A stretch of 64,000 nucleotides of DNA from Moringa oleifera (Eukaryota; Streptophyta; Magnoliopsida; Brassicales; Moringaceae): the NCBI GenBank assembly GCA_021397835.1, contig JAJFZO010000094.1, positions 722,501 through 786,500 of the forward strand, written 5' to 3'. The notes below the pieces were generated by a model. It saw only the letters and a list, made by a program, of their open reading frames with translations. It did no database searches and was not told the origin of the DNA. Each line of letters opens with the position of its first letter. Positions within the stretch are counted from its first letter, which is position 1. Position numbers and translations under genes: made by a program. Shown here in pieces: positions 44,326-55,379 of this stretch.

Positions 44326-44929
44326 CTGTCCTAACAAATAATTCTTTAAGTGACATGGATTACAAGAGAAAGACAAACAAAATAAATTAAAGAGAAAGGC
44401 TAAATAAACAAAAGAATGATGGTTGAAGTTCAAACCATTGAACGACAATAACTCACTCGACGTATTAATTGCTAACAAAAAAATCGTACCTGTATAAACT
44501 GCATAGAATAAAAGAATAAGTTTTCATGTTCCGTAAAAGACATGGTTATAAGAGAAATTTGACTACATAAATAAATTAGTGAATATGGCGTGCTCACCTC
44601 TTTACATTACCTCATCCTCGCTAAATCTACTCGCACAACATATCCTCTCGAGTAGTTTCCCCCCCCTGCAGCATACTCCATGATGATGCCTAGATGAATA
44701 TGAGTTAGTAGCACCCACAAAAAAGATCGTTCCACGTAGAAGAAAATGAAGCTAAATTATTAGAGGGCTAAGTTGTCTAGCTAAATCACATGAAAGAACA
44801 AAACACTTAGTCAATGAAGATCCTAATCCAACATAGAAAATAAAGGCTGTTTCAAAAGGGTGAGCAGCAATTCCTCCGAGCTACACAAATAACTAACCTC
44901 AAGTCCAAAACCAACTACTACTAGAAATA

Positions 44930-45585
44930 GTATATTATCATTGCAGCTAGTGCTAAATTATTTCTAGTGCTACTGCAAGAATACCACCACTGCTGCTGCT
45001 ACACCTAGAATACGTTCACTACGAGACTACTCCAACGGCTACATTACTGCTCTTGCTGCACTGCTACTTCTGTTGCTACTACTACTACTACTTCCGGATT
45101 ATGGCTACTCCCACACTATGGTTACCACTACAGCTAGTGCTAAACTATTTCTAGTGCTACTGCAAGAATACCACCATGGTTGGTTCTACATCTAGAACAC
45201 GTCAACTACGAGACTGCTCCAACATCTAAATTATTGCTATTGATAGTTTACTACTTCTGCTGCCGCTCTCGCTACTATTGCTTCCAAATTATGCTACTGC
45301 TAAACTACATTTAGTTCCATTGTTAGATTAGTGCTACTCCTAAATTATTGCTATTGCTACTATTTCAATGCTGCTACCACTAGATTTCAACATGGTTAGT
45401 GCAACTATAATTGCTAGATTCGTGCGATTGCTACTGCTTTGTTGGATTAGTGCGACTGCAACTGCCAGAGAGCTACTTCTCTGCTAGATACTACCACTGC
45501 TAGATTATTACTGCCGGTAGATCACTGCAACTGCCAGTGTATTGCTACAGCTACTGCCACTACTCCTCCTAGATCACTGCTACTG
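44930..45585. repeat. Degenerate CTA/CTG-rich minisatellite, unit 1 copy
   Basis: A ~650 bp stretch dominated by GCTACTGCTACT-type trinucleotides. It contains a ~186 bp direct repeat: CAGCTAGTGCTAAATTATTT at 44945 and CAGCTAGTGCTAAACTATTT at 45131. The same stretch recurs in each unit (about 47175-47835, 49440-50100, 51705-52365, 53970-54630, and diverged 56240-56870). Confidence 0.85.
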
Positions 45586-46477
45586 CTAAGCAACGAAATA
45601 ACATACGATAATGATGCATAGAAAAATTTTAGCGATAAAAGTGTCATTTTCCAAATTAATAAATATGAAAAAGAGATGGTAGAATCCGCCCCTGGCAATA
45701 AGTGGATAGGCCCTCATGTACCAAACCATATGTGCATCCACCAGAACGAACAATCGGTTGTTCCGCCGTTGGTCCTTCTTCACCATTACCTGCAGAATCT
45801 TTGCAAAATCGTGCTCAAAACAAGTATTAGTCTCAGAGTTGCTATAAAGTAAACATTAGGAGACAAAAAGAATTTAGGAGTTCCTAACTTATCATGGCTA
45901 AAAATCATCTAAACAAAACGAAAGCATGTCTAAAAAAACCGACGAAAAAATAAATAATCGAATCAATAAAATTTAAAACAAGAAAAATCAGAAAAGCTGA
46001 AAAAAATCCTGTACCAATGCAGGTTTAACAATAAAAGGATACGCTTGCATGTAAGAATGCATAGGTGCAGCTACCGAAGAAGCAACCGGCTGTTGTTTGG
46101 ACTGTGCAATCTGTTCAACTGCCAAGAAATTGGTCTTTATCCATCACTGCCCTCAAAATCTTTGCAAAATCAAATGTCGACATAAGCATTTCTCTGTCAC
46201 TTGCTACAACGTATCTATCTGTCAATTGGTAAGAAAAGGATTACTCGAGGAATTCCTTACTCTTCTTCTAGCATGAACAATGAACACAAAGTGCAGTCAA
46301 GATCTGCATCCAAGTCATCGAGATCCATGCTGCTTCCTGTTAATGTCCCCCTAAGTTTTGGGATTGAGCAGTCTTCCTCGCTTCCTGTATTACCGACAGC
46401 AACACTTCTTTAATGGTTTGCAATGGGTTATTTTCCAGCAAGGTATAGTCCTATGGCTTTCATAACTTTAAGATTAC

Positions 46478-46567
46478 CTTTGAATGCCCAAAATCACACA
46501 TCTTGATACAAGGAGCTCTACTACCATGCAGCAAGGTATTTTCCAGCTTAAGATCTTTATCGCTAAT
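46478..46567 (-). pseudogene. SnRK2-like: SnRK2-like kinase exon fragment, unit 2
   Basis: The same 90-bp exon with GGGCAG acceptor and AAG/GTAATC donor, reading [18 protein letters not shown] then [16 protein letters not shown] and DFG are kept; HRD is DKD. Confidence 0.8.
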
Positions 46568-47929
46568 CTGCCCTAACAAATAATTCTTTAAGTGACATGG
46601 ATTACAAGAGAAAGACAAACAAAATAAATTAAAGAGAAAGGCTAAATAAACAAAAACAATGATGGTTGAAGTTCAAACCATTGAACGACAATAACTCACT
46701 CGCCGTATTAATTGCTAACAAAAAAATCGTACCTGTAGAAACTGCAGCGAACAAAAGAGTAACTTTTCATGTTCCGTAAAAGACATGGCTATAAGAGAAA
46801 TTTGACTATATAAATAAATTAGTGAATATGGCGTGCTCACCTCTTTACATTACCTCATCCTCGCTAAATCTACTCGCACAACATATCCTCTCGAGCAGTT
46901 TCCCCCACACAGCATACTCCATGATGATGCCTAGATGAATATGAGTTAGTAGCACCCACAAAAAAGATCGTTCCACGTAGAAGAAAATGAAGCTAAATTA
47001 TTAGAGGGCTAAGTTGTCTAGCTAAATCACATGAAAGAACAAAACACTTAGTCAATAAAGATCCTAATCCAACATAGAAAATAAAGGCTGTTTCAAAAGG
47101 GTGAGCAGCAATTCCTCCGAGCTACACAAATAACTAACCTCAACTCCGAAACCAACTACTACTAGATTAGTATATTATCATTGCAGCTAGTGCTAAATTA
47201 TTTCTAGTGCTACTGCAAGAATACCACCACTGCTGCTGCTACACCTAGAATACGTTCACTACGAGACTACTCCGACGGCTACATTACTGCTCTTGCTGCA
47301 TTGCTACTTCTGTTGCTACTGCTACTACTACTTCCGGATTATGGCTACTCCCACACTATGGTTACCACTACGGCTAGTGCTAAACTATTTCTAGTGCTAC
47401 TGCAAGAATACCACCATGGTTGGTTCTACCTCTAGAACACGTCAACTACGAGACTGCTCCAACATCTAAATTATTGCTATTGATAGTTTACTACTTCTGC
47501 TGCTGCTCTTGCTACTATTGCTTCCAAATTATGCTTCTGCTAAACTACATTTAGTTCCATTGTTAGATTAGTGCTACTCCTAAATTATTGCCATTTCTAC
47601 TATTTCAATGCTGCTACCACTAGATTTCAACATGGTTAGTGCAACTATAATTGCTAGATTCGTGCGACTGCTACTGCTTTGTTGGATTAGTGCGACTACA
47701 ACTGCCAGGTTCGTGCCAGAGCTACTTCTCTGCTAGATACTACCACTGCTAGATTATTACTGCCGGTAGATCACTGCAACTGCCAGTGTATTGCTACAGC
47801 TACTGCCACTACTCCTCCTAGATCACTGCTACTGCTAAGCAACGAAATAACATACGATAATGATGCATAGAAAAATTTTAGCGATAAAAGTGTCATTTTC
47901 CAAATTAATAAATATGAAAAAGAGATGGT

Positions 47930-48080
47930 AGAATCCTCCCCTGGCAATAAGTGGATAGGCCCTCATGTACCAAACCATATGTGCATCCACCAGAAGAACA
48001 ATCGGTTGTTCCGCCGTTGGTCCTTCTTCACCATTACCTGCAGAATCTTTGCAAAATCGTGCTCAAAACAAGCATTAGTC
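47930..48080 (-). pseudogene. Unrecognised exon-like cassette B, typical copy
   Basis: On the minus strand this reads HDFAKILQVMVKKDQRRNNR, then a short stretch and YMRAYPLI. FAKIL..V...KDQ and YM.AYP.I match cassette A in order and spacing, so A and B are old duplicates ~360 bp apart inside each unit. B is open in unit 1 (45586-45830); units 2-6 have lost one base (CCAGAAGAACAATCGG against CCAGAACGAACAATCGG), which shifts the frame. Function unknown. Confidence 0.42.
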
Positions 48081-48263
48081 TCAGAGTTGCTATAAAGCAA
48101 ACATTAGGAGACAAAAAGAATTTAGGAGTTCCTAACTTATCATGGCTAAAAATCATCTAAACAAAACGAAAGCATGTCTAAAAAAACCGACCAAAAAATA
48201 AATAATCGAATCAATAAAATTTAAAACAAGAAAAATCAGAAAAGCTGAAAAAAAAATCCTGTA

Positions 48264-48470
48264 CCAATGGAGATTTAATAATAAAAGGATACGCTTGCAT
48301 GTAAGAATGCATAGGTGCAGCTACCGAAGAAGCAACCGGCTGTTGTTTGGACTGTGCAATCTGTTCAACTGCCAAGAATTGGTCTTTATCCATCACTGCC
48401 CTCAAAATCTTTGCAAAATCAAATGTCGACATAAGCATTTCTCTGTCACTTGCTACAACGTATCTATCTG
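48264..48470 (-). pseudogene. Unrecognised exon-like cassette A, typical copy
   Basis: On the minus strand an open stretch reads STFDFAKILRAVMDKDQFLA, then VEQIAQSKQQPVASSVAAPM and HSYMQAYPFI. It is preceded by ACCAATTGACAG, a good splice acceptor, and is present in every unit (about 46025-46200, 50525-50735, 52790-53005, 55060-55270). The frame is open in all inner units, and the only length change seen (6 bp in unit 4) keeps the frame. I do not recognise the family. Confidence 0.45.
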
Positions 48471-48555
48471 TCAATTGGTAAGAAAAGGATTACTCGAGGA
48501 ATTCCTTACTCTTCTTCTAGCATGAACAATGAACACAAAGTGCAGTTTGTACCTC

Positions 48556-48674
48556 ACGAGTCAAGATCTGCATCCAAGTCATCGAGATCCATGCTGCTTC
48601 CTGTTAATGTCCCCCTAAGTTTTGGGATTGAGCAGTCTTCCTCGCTTCCTGTATTACCGACAGCAACACTTCTT
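48556..48674 (-). pseudogene. SnRK2-like: SnRK2-like C-terminal (ABA-box-like) fragment, typical copy
   Basis: On the minus strand this reads RSVAVGNTGSEEDC, IPKLRGTLTGSSMDLDDLDA and DLDS before TGA or a GTGAGG donor. The LTGS plus Asp/Leu-rich run resembles the C-terminal acidic ABA box of group III SnRK2 kinases (LTGS..DLDDLD.D). It lies ~70 bp downstream of the kinase exon in every unit (also near 46292-46410, 50820-50937, 53089-53206, 55353-55470, and partly 44069-44160). The exons normally between are absent. The similarity is short and acidic, so the call is weaker than for the kinase exon. Confidence 0.5.
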
Positions 48675-50846
48675 TAATGGTTTGCAATGGGTTATTTTCC
48701 AGCAAGGTATAGTCCTATGGCTTTCATAACTTTAAAATTACCTTTGAATGCCCAAAATCACACATCTTGACACAAGGAGCTCTACTACCATGCAGCAAGG
48801 TATTTTCCAGCTTAAGATCTTTATCGCTAATCTGCCCTAACAAATAATTCTTTAAGTGACATGGATTACAAGAGAAAGACAAACAAAATAAATTAAAGAG
48901 AAAGGCTAAATAAACAAAAACAATGATGGTTGAAGTTCAAACCATTGAACGACAATAACTCACTCGCCGTATTAATTGCTAACAAAAAAATCGTACCTGT
49001 AGAAACTGCAACGAACAAAAGAGTAACTTTTCATGTTCCGTAAAAGACATGGCTATAAGAGAAATTTGACTATATAAATAAATTAGTGGATATGGCGTGC
49101 TCACCTCTTTACATTACCTCATCCTCGCTAAATCTACTCGCACAATATATCCTCTCGAGCAGTTTCCCCCACGCAGCATACTCCATGATGATGCCTAGAT
49201 GAATATGAGTTAGTAGCACCCACAAAAAAGATCGTTCCACGTAGAAGAAAATGAAGCTAAATTATTAGAGGGCTAAGTTGTCTAGCTAAATCACATGAAA
49301 GAACAAAACACTTAGTCAATAAAGATCCTAATCCAACATAGAAAATAAAGGCTGTTTCAAAAGGGTGAGCAGCAATTCCTCCGAGCTACACAAATAACTA
49401 ACCTCAACTCCGAAACCAACTACTACTAGATTAGTATATTATCATTGCAGCTAGTGCTAAATTATTTCTAGTGCTACTGCAAGAATACCACCACTGCTGC
49501 TGCTACACCTAGAATACGTTCACTACGAGACTACTCCGACGGCTACATTACTGCTCTTGCTGCATTGCTACTTCTGTTGCTACTGCTACTACTACTTCCG
49601 GATTATGGCTACTCCCACACTATGGTTACCACTACGGCTAGTGCTAAACTATTTCTAGTGCTACTGCAAGAATACCACCATGGTTGGTTCTACCTCTAGA
49701 ACACGTCAACTACGAGACTGCTCCAACATCTAAATTATTGCTATTGATAGTTTACTACTTCTGCTGCTGCTCTTGCTACTATTGCTTCCAAATTATGCTT
49801 CTGCTAAACTACATTTAGTTCCATTGTTAGATTAGTGCTACTCCTAAATTATTGCCATTTCTACTATTTCAATGCTGCTACCACTAGATTTCAACATGGT
49901 TAGTGCAACTATAATTGCTAGATTCGTGCGACTGCTACTGCTTTGTTGGATTAGTGCGACTACAACTGCCAGGTTCGTGCCAGAGCTACTTCTCTGCTAG
50001 ATACTACCACTGCTAGATTATTACTGCCGGTAGATCACTGCAACTGCCAGTGTATTGCTACAGCTACTGCCACTACTCCTCCTAGATCACTGCTACTGCT
50101 AAGCAACGAAATAACATACGATAATGATGCATAGAAAAATTTTAGCGATAAAAGTGTCATTTTCCAAATTAATAAATATGAAAAAGAGATGGTAGAATCC
50201 TCCCCTGGCAATAAGTGGATAGGCCCTCATGTACCAAACCATATGTGCATCCACCAGAAGAACAATCGGTTGTTCCGCCGTTGGTCCTTCTTCACCATTA
50301 CCTGCAGAATCTTTGCAAAATCGTGCTCAAAACAAGCATTAGTCTCAGAGTTGCTATAAAGCAAACATTAGGAGACAAAAAGAATTTAGGAGTTCCTAAC
50401 TTATCATGGCTAAAAATCATCTAAACAAAACGAAAGCATGTCTAAAAAAACCGACCAAAAAATAAATAATCGAATCAATAAAATTTAAAACAAGAAAAAT
50501 CAGAAAAGCTGAAAAAAAATCCTGTACCAATGGAGGTTTAACAATAAAAGGATACGCTTGCATGTAAGAATGCATAGGTGCAGCTACCGAAGAAGCAACC
50601 GGCTGTTGTTTGGACTGTGCAATCTGTTCAACTGCCAAGAATTGGTCTTTATCCATCACTGCCCTCAAAATCTTTGCAAAATCAAATGTCGACATAAGCA
50701 TTTCTCTGTCACTTGCTACAACGTATCTATCTGTCAATTGGTAAGAAAAGGATTACTCGAGGAATTCCTTACTCTTCTTCTAGCATGAACAATGAACACA
50801 AAGTGCAGTTTGTACCTCACGAGTCAAGATCTGCATCCAAGTCATC
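48584..50846. repeat. Macrosatellite unit 3
   Basis: 2263 bp, nearly identical to unit 4. It differs from its neighbours by a few bases, such as GGAGGTTTAACAATAAAAGG at ~50532 where other units have GGAGATTTAATAATAAAAGG. Confidence 0.93.
48742..48831 (-). pseudogene. SnRK2-like: SnRK2-like kinase exon fragment, unit 3
   Basis: Same exon as in unit 2 with one silent-looking change region (TGTCAAGATG instead of TATCAAGATG), open for 30 codons and with both splice dinucleotides. Confidence 0.8.
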
Positions 50847-53115
50847 GAGATCCATGCTGCTTCCTGTTAATGTCCCCCTAAGTTTTGGGATTGAGCAGTC
50901 TTCCTCGCTTCCTGTATTACCGACAGCAACACTTCTTTAATGGTTTGCAATGGGTTATTTTCCAGCAAGGTATAGTCCTATGGCTTTCATAACTTTAAAA
51001 TTACCTTTGAATGCCCAAAATCACACATCTTGACACAAGGAGCTCTACTACCATGCAGCAAGGTATTTTCCAGCTTAAGATCTTTATCGCTAATCTGCCC
51101 TAACAAATAATTCTTTAAGTGACATGGATTACAAGAGAAAGACAAACAAAATAAATTAAAGAGAAAGGCTAAATAAACAAAAACAATGATGGTTGAAGTT
51201 CAAACCATTGAACGACAATAACTCACTCGCCGTATTAATTGCTAACAAAAAAATCGTACCTGTAGAAACTGCAACGAACAAAAGAGTAACTTTTCATGTT
51301 CCGTAAAAGACATGGCTATAAGAGAAATTTGACTATATAAATAAATTAGTGGATATGGCGTGCTCACCTCTTTACATTACCTCATCCTCGCTAAATCTAC
51401 TCGCACAATATATCCTCTCGAGCAGTTTCCCCCACGCAGCATACTCCATGATGATGCCTAGATGAATATGAGTTAGTAGCACCCACAAAAAAGATCGTTC
51501 CACGTAGAAGAAAATGAAGCTAAATTATTAGAGGGCTAAGTTGTCTAGCTAAATCACATGAAAGAACAAAACACTTAGTCAATAAAGATCCTAATCCAAC
51601 ATAGAAAATAACGGCTGTTTCAATAGGGTGAGCAGCAATTCCTCCGAGCTACACAAATAACTAACCTCATGTCCGAAACCAACTACTACTAGATTAGTAT
51701 ATTATCATTGCAGCTAGTGCTAAATTATTTCTAGTGCTACTGCAAGAATACCACCACTGCTGCTGCTACACCTAGAATACGTTCACTACGAGACTACTCC
51801 GACGGCTACATTACTGCTCTTGCTGCATTGCTACTTCTGTTGCTACTGCTACTACTACTTCCGGATTATGGCTACTCCCACACTATGGTTACCACTACAG
51901 CTAGTGCTAAACTATTTCTAGTGCTACTGCAAGAATACCACCATGGTTGGTTCTACCTCTAGAACACGTCAACTACGAGACTGCTCCAACATCTAAATTA
52001 TTGCTATTGATAGTTTACTACTTCTGCTGCTGCTCTTGCTACTATTGCTTCCAAATTATGCTACTGCTAAACTACATTTAGTTCCATTGTTAGATTAGTG
52101 CTACTCCTAAATTATTGCTATTGCTACTATTTCAATGCTGCTACCACTAGATTTCAACATGGTTAGTGCAACTATAATTGCTAGATTCGTGCGACTGCTA
52201 CTGCTTTGTTGGATTAGTGCGACTACAACTGCCAGGTTCGTGCCAGAGCTACTTCTCTGCTAGATACTACCACTGCTAGATTATTACTGCCGGTAGATCA
52301 CTGCAACTGCCAGTGTATTGCTACAGCTACTGCCACTACTCCTCCTAGATCACTGCTACTGCTAAGCAACGAAATAACATACGATAATGATGCATAGAAA
52401 AATTTTAGCGATCAAAGTGTCATTTTCCAAATTAATAAATATGAAAAAGAGATGGTAGAATCCTCCCCTGGCAATAAGTGGATAGGCCCTCATGTACCAA
52501 ACCATATGTGCATCCACCAGAAGAACAATCGGTTGTTCCGCCGTTGGTCCTTCTTCACCATTACCTGCAGAATCTTTGCAAAATCGTGCTCAAAACAAGC
52601 ATTAGTCTCAGAGTTGCTATAAAGCAAACATTAGGAGACAAAAAGAATTTAGGAGTTCCTAACTTATCATGGCTAAAAATCATCTAAACAAAACGAAAGC
52701 ATGTCTAAAAAACCGACCAAAAAATAAATAATCGAATCAATAAAATTTAAAACAAGAAAAATCAGAAAAGCTGAAAAAAAAATCCTGTACCAATGGAGAT
52801 TTAATAATAAAAGGATACGCTTGCATGTAAGAATGCATAGGTGCAGCTACCGAAGAAGCAACCGGCTGTTGTTTGGACTGTGCAATCTGTTCAACTGCAA
52901 CTGCCAAGAATTGGTCTTTATCCATCACTGCCCTCAAAATCTTTGCAAAATCAAATGTCGACATAAGCATTTCTCTGTCACTTGCTACAACGTATCTATC
53001 TGTCAATTGGTAAGAAAAGGATTACTCGAGGAATTCCTTACTCTTCTTCTAGCATGAACAATGAACACAAAGTGCAGTTTGTACCTCACGAGTCAAGATC
53101 TGCATCCAAGTCATC
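50847..53115. repeat. Macrosatellite unit 4
   Basis: 2269 bp. It carries a 6-bp tandem gain (CAACTG) near 52897-52902 that adds two residues in frame to the exon-like cassette, and several private changes (AATAACGGCTGTTTCAATAG at ~51606). Confidence 0.93.
51005..51094 (-). pseudogene. SnRK2-like: SnRK2-like kinase exon fragment, unit 4
   Basis: Same exon as in unit 3, with both splice dinucleotides kept and the DKD change. Confidence 0.8.
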
Positions 53116-55379
53116 GAGATCCATGCTGCTTCCTGTTAATGTCCCCCTAAGTTTTGGGATTGAGCAGTCTTCCTCGCTTCCTGTATTACCGACAGCAACA
53201 CTTCTTTAATGGTTTGCAATGGGTTATTTTCCAGCAAGGTATAGTCCTATGGCTTTCATAACTTTAAAATTACCTTTGAATGCCCAAAATCACACATCTT
53301 GACACAAGGAGCTCTACTACCATGCAGCAAGGTATTTTCCAGCTTAAGATCTTTATCGCTAATCTGCCCTAACAAATAATTCTTTAAGTGACATGGATTA
53401 CAAGAGAAAGACAAACAAAATAAATTAAAGAGAAAGGCTAAATAAACAAAAACAATGATGGTTGAAGTTCAAACCATTGAACGACAATAACTCACTCGCC
53501 GTATTAATTGCTAACAAAAAAATCGTACCTGTAGAAACTGCAACGAACAAAAGAGTAACTTTTCATGTTCCGTAAAAGACATGGCTATAAGAGAAATTTG
53601 ACTATATAAATAAATTAGTGGATATGGCGTGCTCACCTCTTTACATTACCTCATCCTCGCTAAATCTACTCGCACAATATATCCTCTCGAGCAGTTTCCC
53701 CCACGCAGCATACTCCATGATGATGCCTAGATGAATATGAGTTAGTAGCACCCACAAAAAAGATCGTTCCACGTAGAAGAAAATGAAGCTAAATTATTAG
53801 AGGGCTAAGTTGTCTAGCTAAATCACATGAAAGAACAAAACACTTAGTCAATAAAGATCCTAATCCAACATAGAAAATAAAGGCTGTTTCAAAAGGGTGA
53901 GCAGCAATTCCTCCGAGCTACACAAATAACTAACCTCAACTCCGAAACCAACTACTACTAGATTAGTATATTATCATTGCAGCTAGTGCTAAATTATTTC
54001 TAGTGCTACTGCAAGAATACCACCACTGCTGCTGCTACACCTAGAATACGTTCACTACGAGACTACTCCGACGGCTACATTACTGCTCTTGCTGCATTGC
54101 TACTTCTGTTGCTACTGCTACTACTACTTCCGGATTATGGCTACTCCCACACTATGGTTACCACTACGGCTAGTGCTAAACTATTTCTAGTGCTACTGCA
54201 AGAATACCACCATGGTTGGTTCTACCTCTAGAACACGTCAACTACGAGACTGCTCCAACATCTAAATTATTGCTATTGATAGTTTACTACTTCTGCTGCT
54301 GCTCTTGCTACTATTGCTTCCAAATTATGCTTCTGCTAAACTACATTTAGTTCCATTGTTAGATTAGTGCTACTCCTAAATTATTGCCATTTCTACTATT
54401 TCAATGCTGCTACCACTAGATTTCAACATGGTTAGTGCAACTATAATTGCTAGATTCGTGCGACTGCTACTGCTTTGTTGGATTAGTGCGACTACAACTG
54501 CCAGGTTCGTGCCAGAGCTACTTCTCTGCTAGATACTACCACTGCTAGATTATTACTGCCGGTAGATCACTGCAACTGCCAGTGTATTGCTACAGCTACT
54601 GCCACTACTCCTCCTAGATCACTGCTACTGCTAAGCAACGAAATAACATACGATAATGATGCATAGAAAAATTTTAGCGATAAAAGTGTCATTTTCCAAA
54701 TTAATAAATATGAAAAAGAGATGGTAGAATCCTCCCCTGGCAATAAGTGGATAGGCCCTCATGTACCAAACCATATGTGCATCCACCAGAAGAACAATCG
54801 GTTGTTCCGCCGTTGGTCCTTCTTCACCATTACCTGCAGAATCTTTGCAAAATCGTGCTCAAAACAAGCATTAGTCTCAGAGTTGCTATAAAGTAAACAT
54901 TAGGAGACAAAAAGAATTTAGGAGTTCCTAACTTATCATGCCTAAAAATCATCTAAACAAAACGAAAGCATGTCTAAAAAAACCGACCAAAAAATAAATA
55001 ATCGAATCAATAAAATTTAAAACAAGAAAAATCAGAAAAGCTGAAAAAAAAATCCTGTACCAATGGAGATTTAATAATAAAAGGATACGCTTGCATGTAA
55101 GAATGCATAGGTGCAGCTACCGAAGAAGCAACCGGCTGTTGTTTGGACTGTGCAATCTGTTCAACTGCCAAGAATTGGTCTTTATCCATCACTGCCCTCA
55201 AAATCTTTGCAAAATCAAATGTCGACATAAGCATTTCTCTGTCACTTGCTACAACGTATCTATCTGTCAATTGGTAAGAAAAGGATTACTCGAGGAATTC
55301 CTTACTCTTCTTCTAGCATGAACAATGAACACAAAGTGCAGTTTGTACCTCACGAGTCAAGATCTGCATCCAAGTCATC
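53116..55379. repeat. Macrosatellite unit 5
   Basis: 2264 bp, nearly identical to unit 3; one visible private change is ATCATGCCTAAAAATC at ~54936. Confidence 0.93.
53274..53363 (-). pseudogene. SnRK2-like: SnRK2-like kinase exon fragment, unit 5
   Basis: Same exon as in unit 3, with both splice dinucleotides kept and the DKD change. Confidence 0.8.

Larger units (their letters stand above)
44069..46319. repeat. Macrosatellite unit 1 (diverged, left edge)
   Basis: The left-most unit. It differs from the inner units at many positions (for example CTATTAATGTCC for CTGTTAATGTCC at 44094) and its kinase exon ends with a stop (TCATAG at the donor). It lacks the part left of GAGATCC found in later units. 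Confidence 0.9.
46320..48583. repeat. Macrosatellite unit 2
   Basis: Nearly identical to units 3-5. The junction into this unit (46290-46300) lacks 15 bp, TTTGTACCTCACGAG, present before all later units. Confidence 0.92.

Noticed and set aside
48295..48677. Plus-strand frames repeated in each macrosatellite unit (MHVRMHRCSYRRSN.. and MLQRIYLSIGKKR..)
   Set aside because: They mirror minus-strand stretches that carry splice sites and kinase or cassette similarity. The repetition of the plus frames comes only from the tandem array.
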